A DNA stretch of 64,000 nt from Hydra vulgaris (lineage: Eukaryota; Cnidaria; Hydrozoa; Anthoathecata; Hydridae), in assembly GCF_038396675.1 (NCBI RefSeq), contig NC_088921.1:66244501-66308500 (forward strand), read 5' to 3'. The number at the start of each line of letters is the position of its first letter. Position 1 is the first letter of the stretch. Positions 33,829-45,710 of this stretch are shown here, in pieces. The notes below the pieces were generated by a model that did not search any database, was not told where the DNA came from, and saw only the letters and a list, made by a program, of their open reading frames with translations. The position numbers were made by a program, and so were the translations under genes.

Positions 33829-33864
33829 AAAAAATTTTTGTTAAGTGATTTTCTACTACTAATA

Positions 33865-34689
33865 TATATATATATATATATTTTATTGTTCAGTACTACG
33901 CGAGTATATAATATGAGTAAGATCGTATTATATGTTTTGCGCGTTTTTTAAAATTTTGTGCATATAAAAATTTTTGAACGCAATTACAGATTTTTTTGTT
34001 AGGAAAGAGATATTCAAACGTGAAAGAAAACCAAAGTGGCGCCTAGTGGGAGCCACATTTATGAAATTGTTAGAGAGAACATATATAAGCTTCAAAATAT
34101 CTAAGTATAAAAGCAAGATGTAGCAATAAAAAAAATATTTTGTCAAAAAAAAGCAAAAGTTATACAAATACATATAACATAATAAACGTGTTTAAAATTG
34201 CTGCAAATATGTTAATTACTTACCAACTTTAGTTAAACAGCTTTTAAAATCCAGATAATATATAGAGTTATAATATAATATTTTAAAAAGCGCAATATTT
34301 TTTGTAAACGTTATTTATTTCCATCGATTTTTTAAACAGCACTTTTCTCTTTATAATTTATTTTTTTTTAATTCATGTTCGCGTCAATCAATTTACTTCA
34401 ATCGCATCATTAGTATATTCATTAAAACTTTAAGTGTATCTAAACGGTTTTAAATTGTTTTTTAATATCTATATAATGGTTTAAAACCATTATGACATTA
34501 AAATTCTGACTTTGGTTTTTTATACTTTTGTCCAGTCACTGGCCCACTGTGCTATGAAAGCAAAAACCGAAACTTGTATATTGATTTCTCAATTTATCCG
34601 AACTACAATTAGATGATAACCGGAAAATTTATGAAAAACTTAAAAAAAAAATGGAATTAGACAGGTAGACAAAAAGGAAGGTTTATAAA
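33865..34689. other. AT-rich stretch, nothing recognised
   Basis: No coding or repeat structure beyond a small palindrome 'aatggttttaaaccatt' near 34475-34490. Confidence 0.4.
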
Positions 34690-36240
34690 TTGTTACGAGA
34701 AATTCTTATATATGGAATTTATTATAAACGAACCTCAACAACAAGATAGGATAAAATTTGAACAACGAGGTGCACCTTCAAAATAGTTTGAAGAGATCTC
34801 AACAAGGTCTAAGAAATGAAGTTTTTCAGAAATTACTGAAAAATTAGGTATTACCACTGAAAGTCTGTTTCATGCCCTTTTTCTTAATCTCAATAAAGAA
34901 GAAAGATTTAAAGGTGCCAAAGTTATTAAATATTTGATGCAAAGTAAAACTGATTGATCCTGTAATAAATGATGCTCTTAAAGCTACTCAGCACAAGTAG
35001 TTTTAGTTTTAATATTAGACTGTAAATGAGTCGAACTGACTATCAGTCTATCATCAAGGGGCTTTATCTTAGATAAAGGTTGGATGTTATACCCTGCCTA
35101 CAATTTTATTTTGAAAGCTAAAAGTGATTGCATTCGAGATTCCGAAATTGTCACATCAAACTACAGTGCCTTTGTGAATTTTAAAGGAATAATGGATCAC
35201 ACTACAGAGTTTGAAAAGTTATGGGTAAATTGAAACTATCTGTTCTCTTTTTGTAAACAAAGAACTGAAGATTAAGCCGTTAGATTACCAGTTTCAGTTA
35301 AAGAATCTTTCTTTCTTTCATGTACAGTACCTGTGCAACTTAAAATCCTGTTTCGACTTATCAACTTAATCACTAATTTGACTTATCAACTTAAAATCAA
35401 CTTACAATCCTGTTTCGCTCTGTTCGAATGCAATACGTTAAAGAAAATTATTAAAGCAGAATATGATTTTTTTATGTTAACTGAACTCAGAACAAAAACC
35501 ATAAACTTATTTTAAGTCAAGCACAAGTTAGAATTTACTATGATTGATGGAAAAGTTTTCACTCTTCTTTCTCCATTAAGTGATTCTTATCAAGTTTGCA
35601 ATATATGCGGATTGAATGCCAAAAAAATGAATGACTTTGTAATAGCTTACTATAGACTACCAAATCAGATGTCTTTGGACCTTGGAATTTCTTGAACCTA
35701 TTGTTGATGTACCGAATTGTGGTGGCTCTGGTACACCCAATGGTGGAAACACAGCGAGAAGGGCATTTAGAAGCCATGAAACTTTTGCTGAAATACTTAG
35801 AATTGATAAGGATCTTGTTAAAAGATTTTTCATTATACTTTGTGTATTATCCTGTGAGTACCTAATTGATCCAAATAAACTAGAAATATACTGTAAAGAT
35901 ACATTTAAGACATATTTATCACATTTAAATGGTACCCTATGTCTGCTGGAGTGCACACAAGATAGTTATCCATTCACATCAGTTTGTAAAAGACAAGCCA
36001 TTTCCAATTGGCCTCTTATCTGAAGAAGCCTAGGAAAGTTGAAACAAAGATGTTCAAAATTTTTGAGAAAAATTGCAAATAAAGATTAATGTAAATAAAT
36101 AAAGTGAAGATTACTCTGCTCATCAGACCCCTTTATTACTTCTATGAGAAAAAGTTCTGAATTAAAGAAGGAATTTGCTCTTCCAGCAAAATGTTTTGAC
36201 CTTCTTTTGTAATTTTATTAATACAATTATATTCTTGAAT
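34690..36240 (+). pseudogene. Second Transib-family transposase relict
   Basis: Heavily broken, but the family order can be followed across frames: an RGAPSK/FEE block near 34770-34800, YPAYNFILKAKSD near 35091-35130, IMDHTT near 35193, HKLEFTMIDGKV then CNICGLNAKKMND (35523-35640, the CxxC pair), GNTARRAF at 35742-35770, and a SEEA-type block near 36023. Unlike the copy at 27902-29060 it keeps the region with the CxxC pair. At least eight stops or frame changes; no TIRs were found. Confidence 0.6.
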
Positions 36241-37394
36241 GTAGTATTGATAATATGGGTCCTAAATAGATTTACTTTATTTAAAGAAATCTGTAAAAAG
36301 CTGTATGTTTACAATAGCACATTTATGCTTTGAGTAGGGATGTGACACATGTTTCATTGCTGTTTTTTAAAAACTTAAACCCTTTATAATTATGTATTTT
36401 TAAATAGCTCAGTTTAGTAATAAATAAATATTGAAATAATAAAGAAAATTTATTTTTATTTATAATCTTGGTGTAAAACCAATATTAGGCGTTCTTTTTA
36501 AGTAGTCATACGTTCTTGTTGTTCTCCCATATGCATAGAATATTCACGTCTAGGTAAATATAAAATATGTGCCCCTGATATTTCTGTTTACTAATTGACC
36601 TGGAAGTCAAACTAGAAATGAGTATTATTGAAAATATTTTAAAATTTAGATCTAAATATATATGCAAAAAAATGTTACGTCATGTGTCCTTGGTGTGTTA
36701 TTTTAGAGCTTGTTTATTCCACACATAAATATTCGTAATATTCGTAAGTGTACCATAAATCATGGAAATTATTAAATTCATTCAAATATTGTCATGTAAC
36801 ATGTGTCATATGTTGTGTCTACTTTTTGTTCTTGTGTCACATGTTATGTCTACTTTTTGTCCTTGGTGTGCGACTCTACATGTTTATGCAATCTACCAAG
36901 ATGTAATAAATGTGTAATTTTTCCTCCAGAGAATATTTAATTAAAAGGTATTCCAATAATAATCATATTAAAAATAATCATATTATTAATAAATACGTTA
37001 AATGTGAGCTATGACGCAATGTGTTCATGGTGTTCTGCACAAGTATGATAATTATTCAAACAAAAACGTGTCATACGCGCTGGTAACTATTCATAATTAA
37101 AAGAAAGTTAAAAATTAAAAATGAAATATGTATCACATGTTTATTATTTGTTATTTCATTTGTCCTTGGTTTCGTGTTTTTGGTGTGTGACAGAGGTATG
37201 ACAACCGACATTACAATGGTTGTTATTGTTGGCCAGGGTATAATGAATATTCACTAAAAATTTAGCTTTTTAGCTTGGCGAAGATATGATTTTTGCCTCA
37301 AAAGTGACATTTCTGGACCACTGTGCACCGTGTAACCAATAAAACTTACATCGTTTTATGAAAAACACCGTTTTGTATGACGGTGTAAGAATGA
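36241..37394. other. Stretch with short direct repeats
   Basis: No gene. Between about 36660 and 37200 the phrases 'tgtgtc', 'ctactttttgt' and 'ccttggtgtg' recur, including a ~35-base direct duplication at 36795-36862. Confidence 0.45.
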
Positions 37395-38600
37395 AATTAT
37401 AATTTTGTAAAAAGATGTTAAGTTAAGTTAAAACATCGGTTTATATTAGTTAAACTTATCCGTATAAAATTCTTTATAATATAATACAATATTTTTAGGG
37501 GTTATATATACCCTCGTTGTTCAAGTAATATAAAAAACCGTTAAAAAACAAACAAATAATAAAACTTAAATGTAATGTGTTCATGCGTCTTAAATAAGAA
37601 AAATAAGGTTTTCAAAACGACGATGTAACGTAATCACTGTCATCTACATTCAAACCACCTTCATTTGGAGAACATTGGTGATACTGTATTTCCAAAGACT
37701 CACTCACTTTTCTCTTAAAATACTCTGACTTTACTTTAACCGTATTGTTTTTATTTAAGCCAAATGCACCATGGCAGTTTCTGGAATGGCCGAATTCCCA
37801 AAAAGAAAAAATTGAATACTTAATTTACCCATGGTAGAGAATTACAATTAAGTTCTAGTTTTTTGATGTTATTGTTGTTATATTTCTATATAATTATACT
37901 TCTCTACCATGGGTACCAAAGTTAAGTATTCAATTAAAAAAGATATTTAAAAATGCAGAGTATACTCTAGCTTTCAAATCACCAAAAACCTTCGACAATA
38001 AATAACTTAAAAAAACAAACCTCGACTTCCCAACAACTTTTATCCTGGAATCTACAAATTAGAGTGTTCGTGTGGAAAACTCTATATAGGTGAAACAAAA
38101 TTCAAGGTTTCAACACGCATTTTCCAACATAAAAACATACTTTTGAGGGAAAATGAAAAAATTCGGCAGTGGCGGGGTATTCCAGAAATAGCCATGGTGC
38201 ATTTGGCTGGAACAAAAATACCACGGCTGTAGTAAAGTTAGATTAAGAGAAAACTGAGAGAGTCTTTGGAAATACAGTATCACCAATGTTCTCCAAATGA
38301 AGGTGGTTTGAATGTATATGACAGTGATTACGTTACATCGTCGTTTTGGAAACCTTATTTTTCTTATTTTAGACGCAAGAACACATTATATTGAAGTTTT
38401 ATTATTTGTTTGTTTTTTAACGGGTTTTTATATTACTTGAATAACGAGGGTATATATAACCCCTAGAAATATTGTATTATATTATAAAGAATTTTAAACG
38501 GATAAGTTTATTTACTATAAAACGATGTTTTAACTTAATTTAATTATATAAAAACTTATCTAAGATGTTAACTTTTAAAAATGTAAAAAAGTGTAAAACA
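37395..38600 (+). mobile_element. Second Penelope-like fold-back element
   Basis: Sequences 37395-37800 and 38150-38600 are reverse complements with some decay. Words such as 'ccaaatgaaggtggtttgaa' (38292) and its complement near 37655-37675 mark the pairing, and a second inverted pair at 37810-37845 and 37903-37945 lies near the centre. The left arm lacks the ~205 bases that hold the GIY-YIG core in the right arm. The arrangement parallels 32141-33864 but the sequence is a different PLE family. Confidence 0.7.
38030..38390 (+). pseudogene. GIY-YIG endonuclease fragment of a PLE
   Basis: The frame at 38039 gives PGIYKLECSCGKLYIGETKF followed by RIFQHK, the classic GIY-to-YIG spacing with the catalytic Arg. 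After stops near 38230 the frame continues with LRESLEIQYHQCSPNEGG and SSFWKPYFSYF, the usual C-terminal end of this nuclease in PLEs. Upstream RT sequence is not recognisable beyond a few residues. Confidence 0.75.
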
Positions 38601-39170
38601 GCTTTACACCGTTTTAATTTTTTTATTTTTTGTTAATTTAAAATTTTTGCATAAATAACTTTTAAAAAGCACCGTTTAAAGTTATGTAAATACCAAAACG
38701 GGGTAATTTTACACCTTTTAGTTAATAGCGTACACTCTGAAGTTAAGTTTTTAATAAAACAATGTAAAATAACACCTTTTTATATTTACTACACCGTTTC
38801 AAAAAGGTGTAAAAATCGAGTATTGTAAAGTTTTTGCTTCTTTTACACCTTTTAATAAAACGGTGTAAAATGGTGTAAAAAAGCTTTACACCGTTTACAC
38901 CATTTTATTAAAAGTTGTAAAAGAAAAAAACATCACAATATTCGATTTTTTTTTAAAACGGTCTTTTTTAAAACTGTGTAGTTAATAAAAAGAGTTATTT
39001 TACACTGTTTTATTAAAAATTAACCTTTAGAGTGTATAATTACACAAAAACGGTGTAAATTTAAATTTTTTGCTTAAATAAGTTTCAAAAAACACATTTT
39101 GAGACTATATTAACACCATAACGGTGTAATTTTACACCTTTTAGTTAAGAGTGTACAAATTAAAAAAAGT
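38601..39170. repeat. Fold-back element rich in ACACC/GGTGT words
   Basis: Two arms of ~270 bases meet at a near-perfect centre (38845-38930: 'aaaacggtgtaaaatggtg' against 'caccgtttacaccatttt'). Each arm is studded with 'ttttacacc' or 'ggtgtaaaa', at least fifteen in total. It has no coding content. A few similar words at 37330-37390 suggest the PLE beside it may have landed in or next to a related piece. Confidence 0.75.
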
Positions 39171-39351
39171 AAAAAATAAAAATTAAACAACATTTATTTA
39201 CTCAAAATACAGTCAAAAAGAACAAAGCCCCGAATGTTTAAACAGTTTTTATAAAACTTTTAAAATCATTCATGCGATATCTTTTATGCGGCATGCTAAC
39301 GTGCTAATTTAAGAAACTGTTTTAAACAAACAAAAAAATAATTCTATTTCA

Positions 39352-40485
39352 ATGGTTGAGTTTATGAAAATAGTCCCTAAAGGACTATTAGCAAAAAGAT
39401 CGAACAAAAATGATGACGTAATAAAAAATATCTATCCAATAACGTCTGATAAAACCTTAAAAAATCCAGACAATACTTACAACAAGCAAAACAGCGAACT
39501 GTTTAATATTGCAGACGAATTGAGGAAAGTGTTCGATGACCTAACAAACGAAGATTACAAATCAAAAATTAATCGATTAAAGCGATGTTATATACTTCAA
39601 CAAAATAGCTTAATAGAGGAGTTCGAAAAAGAAAAAAGATATTTGTTAGAATTGTTCAAGCAGCAAAAAGTTTTAATGAGTCGTGCGTTTGAAAATGAGA
39701 AACTTGAATTATTAAAAGAAATTGAACAAAAAGATAAGATGCTTTTTCAATTAGCTTCTCTTATGAAAGAAGAAGGTAAGGTTGAATTTAATTTAGAAAA
39801 GAAAGAGGTGATACAATCACTAGGAAAGCTTGGTTTACACGAAAAAACACAAGATAATCTACTTCAAATAATAAACAATTTGCATGAAATTATTTGTAAC
39901 AATAATACGACTTTTAAAAATTTAAAAGCTTTTGAAAATCTCGAAAATCAATTTAGAGCATTACTAGATGCAATTAAACAAAAAGAACACGAATCAAATT
40001 TTGTTTACGACAATGTAGTTGGACTCCGACAGTTGAAGCTCGATAGAAGTGAAGGAAGAATTGTTAATGAGAAACAAGATAACGATAACGAAGTTATTAT
40101 CCAAAAAGAGTTAGGCCAAGCACACAGAAAGCAAAAAAATGAACTTTTAAAACTTTTTGCGAAAGAAAAAGATGAGTATATAACACAATTTGAAATAGAA
40201 AAGAATATATTTGAGAAAGAAACTCGTTTAGAATACGAATCTCGAATGATTCTTGAACGAAAAGCATGGCAAGATACCATAGAGGACTGTGAAAGAGAAA
40301 TTGCAATTTTAAGGTATGAAAGGGAACAAATGGACCGAAATTATTGTATTGGTATGAACGAATTAAAAATGGAGTTTGAACGAGAAAAAATGAACATATA
40401 CAACCAACTTAAAATTGATCGTTTTGAGTTTAATACAATGCTTACTGACTCGTCTGAAACCTCAAAATTAATATATTCAAAATAA
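39352..40485 (+). CDS. Coiled-coil protein, 377 aa, intact; likely host gene
   Basis: The only long uninterrupted frame not tied to a mobile element. After a ~50-residue polar N-terminus, two long charged heptad-rich regions (about residues 70-135 and 225-360) predict extended coiled coils: LLELFKQQKVLMSRAFENEK in the first, KEKDEYITQFEIEKNIFEKE in the second. They are separated by a shorter helical/loop region with LGLHEKTQDNLLQIINNLHE. No signal peptide, membrane segment or enzyme motif is seen. An AATAAA at 40536-40541, 50 bases after the stop, fits a poly-A signal. The start at 39352 is the first Met; a second at 39364 is possible. The pattern recalls centrosomal/ciliary coiled-coil proteins, but coiled coils give weak homology, so no name is given. 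It could be a last exon. Confidence 0.7.
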   Translation: MVEFMKIVPKGLLAKRSNKNDDVIKNIYPITSDKTLKNPDNTYNKQNSELFNIADELRKVFDDLTNEDYKSKINRLKRCYILQQNSLIEEFEKEKRYLLELFKQQKVLMSRAFENEKLELLKEIEQKDKMLFQLASLMKEEGKVEFNLEKKEVIQSLGKLGLHEKTQDNLLQIINNLHEIICNNNTTFKNLKAFENLENQFRALLDAIKQKEHESNFVYDNVVGLRQLKLDRSEGRIVNEKQDNDNEVIIQKELGQAHRKQKNELLKLFAKEKDEYITQFEIEKNIFEKETRLEYESRMILERKAWQDTIEDCEREIAILRYEREQMDRNYCIGMNELKMEFEREKMNIYNQLKIDRFEFNTMLTDSSETSKLIYSK

Positions 40486-41081
40486 TATTTTTAAAAGTAT
40501 TTTTAAATCCCTATAAACAATGAATATTTATTTTTAATAAAATTTTATATAAGTGTTTTATTCCATACAGTGTAATTTTAAGATATAAAATGATTTATAT
40601 GATATCTATATTTATATAATTATATTTTTTTGAATGAATGAAGTATTTATTTTTACTTGGCTGTTTTTTCTTTTTTTCTTTGATCTCTGCAAGATAAAAG
40701 ATTGCCATTTTTACATTACTTATGCAGGACAAATGACCCTCAAGTTGAGTCCACGTAAAGTTTTATTCTCATTTTTCTCAAAACATTTGCTTGCATAAGC
40801 CTTATCAAAGACTGGTTTAACTATTCAAGTTTAAAATTGGTTTGTTAGTAGTAATAACTCCTATTGAGAAGTTAAGCAGATTAAATAAAATGTCAATAAC
40901 GATAGCTGAAGATAATTTACCTTTTAGGGTAAAGTAGGATGAATTCGTAACGGGGCGATTAATAATGTTGCATCAGAAATAAAAAATCTATTTATTAAGT
41001 TTTTTAAAAATCTTTTCAGTAATTATATATGCTGAAAAGATTTTTACCTACTGATTTTAGCAATAGTAGTATCAAGTTTTA
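40486..41081. other. Non-coding stretch after the coiled-coil gene
   Basis: Contains the poly-A signal at 40536 and nothing else recognised. Confidence 0.5.
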
Positions 41082-42210
41082 ATGTTTATGTATCAAAGAA
41101 AAATGGGACTATCTCCTAAAATATTTCAGTTCTATTTTGAAAAAGTAGAGCATAAATATCCAAAAAAATATTCAAATAATAACTACATTGTCCCTAAGCA
41201 TAATTCAAAACAAATTATATATTCAATTCAATATCGTGGACCCTATTTGTGGAAAAAGTTTCCTAATATTGCAAATACGGAAAAAGTTAGTATACATCAG
41301 TTTAAACAAGAATCGAAACAGGTGTTATTACTTATGGATTTTAATATATCCGATTTTAAATGCCTCTTTTAAACTAAAATTCAATTATATAAAATGTCTC
41401 AGAATTTATCAATTTATCAATTTTTGTTTGCTTTTTCATTATTTCAGTTATGGTGTTTCCTCTAATCTTAAAAGTTATTGGTGAAATATTAGTTTTTCAA
41501 CATTTTACTTAACTATTAATGAGTTGTTATTTATTTTACTTTTAATTAAAAATATACATATATAAAACGGTTTTTTTTTTAAATTAAGTACTCTTTTATT
41601 TTGAATTTTTTGTTCTTTATTTAAATGTTACTTTATTACAAATTGTTATAAATTTTATTTTCATATTCTTCAACAAATACTTTGTATAATGTACGTATAT
41701 AGTGTGGTTCTTGAAAATATGTGCTCTTTAATTAATTTATTTATTTTTTGTTTTTCTTTTTTACTTTTCTTTCAGTTTTTCTTGTTTACTTAATTACTAC
41801 TCTTAACATAAATATTGTTCTTGAAGTATTTCTTAAACTAATTGTTATTTATTTTTACATTTATAATTTTTAATAAATAGTTTGTAAAGTATAAATGTAT
41901 TATCCGGCTATTTTAAATACGTACGATTGGGGCTCGGTGATAAGACAAAATAATGTCTTCTACTTACCCCGGCAACTTAGCAGGGGCAAGTGGAAGACAT
42001 TATTTTGTTAGTGTTTACTTATTATTGTTTTATTTATATATTTATTTATATATATTTATTACATTAAATTATTATATATGTTTTGTTATTGTTTACTTAT
42101 TATTGCTTTATTTATTACTTATTATTGTTTTATTTATAAACCTTGTAAATTGTAAAAGTTATTAAACGGCGAAATAAATAAATTAAAAAAAATAAATAAA
42201 TAGTATATGC
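41082..42210 (+). mobile_element. LINE 3' end: C-terminal coding relict and 3' UTR
   Basis: The 96-codon frame at 41082-41372 matches the post-RT C-terminus of CR1-like LINEs (NNYIVPKHNS, then YRGPYLWKKF), related to the copy ending at 64000. The sequence then runs ~550 bases to a GC-richer hairpin (41947-42006, 24-base arms with two mismatches) and ends in an 'aaataaataaat'-type tail near 42170-42205. The hairpin plus A-rich tail suggests LINE 3' UTR structure. RT itself is missing. Confidence 0.65.
41947..42006. repeat. Hairpin in LINE 3' UTR
   Basis: 'aaaataatgtcttctactta' and its near complement pair over 24 bases with a ~12-base loop 'ggcaacttagca'. Likely recognised by the RT of the element family. 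Confidence 0.8.
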
Positions 42211-42870
42211 TCAAATCAGTAGGTTACTTCGTCGTGTAAAACCAGATATCTTGTTTTTTTACAAAATTGCCTCTGATTTGAGCTTATGCATAATATATAT
42301 TATTATATTGTTATCAGAGGCAATTTTATTTTTAAAAGAAACAGGCTTTTCATACACTAAGAACTCCTGAAAAGAGTTTCTCGAGCAAGAGCAAAACCAT
42401 TAGTGAGAATCACATTTATTTTTTAATGTTTTATAACAATTATATAAGGAAGGCATCAAATATTGCCTAAATTAACATTAAAACATGATCACATAAAACA
42501 CTTACTCAGCTAAATCTGAATGAAAATATAATCACAGGCCGTGCCACTGTTTTAAATATATTTAATAATCATTTTTTTTTTATTTGTAAAATAATTACTT
42601 AATGAAATCATGCTATCAAAATGTGCTTATAGTGACTTTATTAAAATGCCAAGTGCTTATTCCTTTTTTATTGATTCTATGAGTGAAAGTGAGGTATGTA
42701 ATCTATGTAACAATCTATGTATGTAACAAAGCTCTTAAAAATGATAAAAGTTATTGACCTATAAGCATACCTACATTTATTCTTAAACTTACTTCATTAT
42801 AATAAATAATTCTTTTAAAAATGGCATATTCCTTAAAGTTTTCAAAGTAGCTAAAGACCAATTTATGAAA
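42211..42870. other. AT-rich stretch, nothing recognised
   Basis: The word 'cctctgatttgagcttatgc' near 42270 and a partial complement near 42310 hint at a small decayed inverted repeat; otherwise empty. Confidence 0.35.
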
Positions 42871-43410
42871 AAAGTTTCTTAATAGACTTTCTAACTATCG
42901 TCCCATTTCCCTTCATTCCAACTTAAGCAAACTTTTTGAAAAAGTTATACATAACAGGCTATACAAGTTTCTAGAGATATTCAAATGCCTATTCCACCAT
43001 CAATATGGATTTCGAAGCCAACATTTCACAACCCTCGCACTTATTGAAATTGCTGAGAAGATTAGAAGAGCTCTAGATAATAAACACCCTGGGGTATTTA
43101 TAGATTTGCAAAAAGCTATTGATACAGTATTTTGATAGTTTTGATATTGCTCAAATGGCGTCCCACAAGGTTCAGTTTTAGGACCGCTTCTTTTTCTTCT
43201 TTTTATTAAACACTTCTTTTAAATTTGCAACTGCTTACCATTTTACTGATGATACAAACATACTACCGATTAACAAATCACTTGAAAAAAATCAAAAAAT
43301 TTATTAACCATGATCTTGGAAATCATATTCAATGGCTTTGTTCTAATAAACTTTTTCTCAATTCTTACAAACAGAGCTAATCATCTTTTATTTTTTATAT
43401 CTCAAACCAG

Positions 43411-44870
43411 TTTTTTTTTTTTTTTTTTTAAACATCTTCGCTTCCAACAAGGCTGCAAGCAGCCACTAATTAAAGTTGGAAGTTACTGTAAGAGAAAAGA
43501 TGAAGATTGTAGAGCAAGATAACGATTGACGGACGATTTAAAAGATTGCAAATTATATGAATCAGGAAAGCAAGATGAAGGAAGCGAATTCCAAAGAACT
43601 GATGTTCGAGGAAAAACTAGACGAATAAGCGTTTTTGGAGCACTTAGGAACAGTCACAGAAAAAGGATGGCACTTAATTGAATGACGAGTAACACGAGAA
43701 TGAATTTTAGTAGATGGCACAAGAGACGCTAGCTCTTTAGAGCAGTGCCCATTATAGTATTTGTAGAAAAGAGAAAGAGAAGCAACATTACGACGATGAG
43801 ATAATGGTTGAAGGTTGGCTGCAAGAGCAGGTCTAACTATGTTTACAATGCGTTTTTGCACCTTGTCTAAAAGAGAAAGGGCATCATTAGAAGATCCGCC
43901 CCAGATATGGCAACAGTATTCCATACAAGGCCGGATTTGAGATTTATAGAGATAGAGAATAGAATCCAGAGTAAGAAAGTGGCGAGCTCGATAAAGAGAT
44001 GCAACCTTAGCAGATGCTAATTTTGCAACCGATTTAATATATGGTTTCCAAGAAAGATTGGAAGCAAGAGTTAATCTTAGAAGATGAAGAGTAGGTGACT
44101 CATCGAGTACATCACCGTTCATAAATATAGGAAGATCTAAATTATTGCGATAACGATTGGCAGAAAAAAATTGAGTTTTATCTGTATTGAAGTTCACCAG
44201 CCACTGTGAGCCCCATGCTGTAGCAGAAGTGAGATCCTTTTCAAGCTCAAATGCCCCCTCCAGGCAATCAGAGGGTGTTGGTTTCTTATCACGACAAGAA
44301 TAAATGGTAGTATCATCAGCAAACAATGCCACCTTAGATGTGAGAATATCTGGAAGATCGTTAATGTAAATTAAAAAGAGTATAGGGCCAAGGATAGAAC
44401 CTTGAGGAACCTCTGAAGTTACAGAATAAGAAGAAGAGTGTTGTCCATCGAGGACAACTTTTATGCTACGATTGGAAAGAAAGGATTCAATGATCTTAAA
44501 GATGTTGCCGGATACACCATAAGAAGAAAGCTTATGGAGAAGACCAGCATGCCAAACTTTATCAAACGCTTTTGAAATGTCAGGAGCGATGGCCTTAACC
44601 TCTCCACCTTCATCTAATGCACGATAAAACCTGTCAGTTATTACTGTTAGCAAATCAGCTGTAGAACGAGAAGATCGAAATCCATATTGATGGTCAGAAA
44701 GTAAGTTATTAGATTCAAGATGAGAAATTAAGTGTTTGTTAATTAAAGATTCAAAAACCTTGCTTATGATAGGAAGATAACGTATAAAATAAACTCTAAT
44801 TATGTATGTAAATAATATATGCCCCCCCTCCCCAAACTCATCATATTTAAATATTATCATATTCATAGTT
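43411..44870 (-). pseudogene. 5'-truncated LINE with nearly intact RT
   Basis: The open frame 44866-43562 (434 codons) carries the RT domain almost whole: IISKVFESLI, YGFRSSRSTADLL, DISKAFDKVWH, VPQGSILGPILF, the active site ALFADDTTIY, and the post-RT CMEYCCHIWGG block. It is truncated upstream near 44785, so the endonuclease and part of the RT start are lost, and the first ~25 residues of the frame are flanking sequence. On the minus strand it ends in an A-tail, seen as poly-T at 43411-43428. Same family as 2583-3148. It inserted into the LINE relict at 42871-45710. Confidence 0.85.
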
Positions 44871-45182
44871 AATAACCATTTAAACTTTAGACTAAGCAGA
44901 CAAAAAATTTATCCTTTAGACTCTATTAAATATCTTTATATTAAAGACCATCTAAATAACTTAGCAATGAAACTCTGCAGATCTAATGGAATGCTAGCCA
45001 AAGCCGCCATTATGTAAGTTTAAAAACTCTGCTAAATATATACCATGCTATTTTTGGGTAAAATCTAAGATAATCATCTCAAGTATCGGAACAATCCCAT
45101 AAACAAATCTTTTTAAGGTTGTCCCATCTCCAAAAAAAAGCCTTGAAAATAATATATTCTCAGTAAAATAACTTTAAATTTT

Positions 45183-45380
45183 AAGTTTTTTTTTTTTTGT
45201 AGTTATTTAGGTGCTCTAGAAGTCTTTATGGTCTTATCACAGAGTACCACGGGAGAGCATTTAACAGGAAGTTCACGCGTCTTTCCGTACCAATGTCACT
45301 TGTTGAGCTAGAGCTGGCGTCGAATCTCAAACATCTGGGTTCTGAGCCAGAACTCTAACCACTGCGCCACGGCTTCTCAA
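45183..45380 (-). mobile_element. tRNA-derived SINE
   Basis: On the minus strand the 5' end has an A box (TGGCGCAGTGG, 45370-45360), an exact fit to the pol III consensus, and 32 bases further a good B box (GATTCGACGCC, 45327-45317). The body runs to an A-tail seen as poly-T at 45186-45199. It has the usual SINE size of ~200 bp. It lies inside the LINE relict at 42871-45710. Confidence 0.8.
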
Positions 45381-45710
45381 AGTGCTATACCATATCTCCA
45401 ATATATAAAAATTAAGCGACCTTATGGTAATCCTTAATTGCTAATTTGTCTGGAATTATCATCAAAAAAATCTTCCCCTATCATTCAACAATTTATATGT
45501 ACACGCTGTCACTATCCTTTTCATATAATCAGTAGCTTAAACTAGGTTATTCCAAAACACTTTTATGCTAAATATGGAAATAAATTCATTAAATATCAAT
45601 GTATTAGCTCGTGGAACAAACAAACTCCTGACCTAAAATCTCTTAATTCAATCTCTAATTTTAAAATCAAGCTTTTTAGTTATTTAAAAAAAAAAAAAAA
45701 AATTTAGTAT

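Larger units (their letters stand above)
32141..33864 (+). mobile_element. Penelope-like element in fold-back arrangement
   Basis: Arms 32141-32530 and 33482-33864 are near-identical reverse complements (~385 bp), enclosing the C-terminal part of a Penelope-like ORF with a GIY-YIG endonuclease. The left arm is an inverted copy of the 3' coding end and tail of the same element. Hammerhead motifs lie in both arms. PLEs are known to have terminal repeats in either orientation and hammerheads within them. A further inverted tail (31739-31800 against 32085-32145) shows more PLE pieces to the left. Confidence 0.8.
42871..45710 (+). pseudogene. LINE RT relict, interrupted by a LINE and a SINE
   Basis: Pieces of one plus-strand RT appear in order: SNYRPISLHSNLSKLFEKVI and HQYGFRS (42890-43030), a GVPQGSVLGPLLFLL block (43158-43205), a decayed active site FTDDTN (43240-43257); then, after the minus-strand LINE at 43411-44870, LSRQKIYPLDSIKYL and CRSNGMLAK (44885-45005); then, after the SINE at 45183-45380, SSWNKQTPDLKSLNSISNFK (45610-45675), the family C-terminus. 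The active-site Ala is changed to Thr. Many stops and frame changes. Confidence 0.7.

Noticed and set aside
35657..35956. 99-codon minus-strand frame
   Set aside because: Antisense of the Transib relict, whose GNTARRAF motif is on the plus strand.
40005..40306. Minus-strand frames
   Set aside because: Antisense shadows of the coiled-coil gene.
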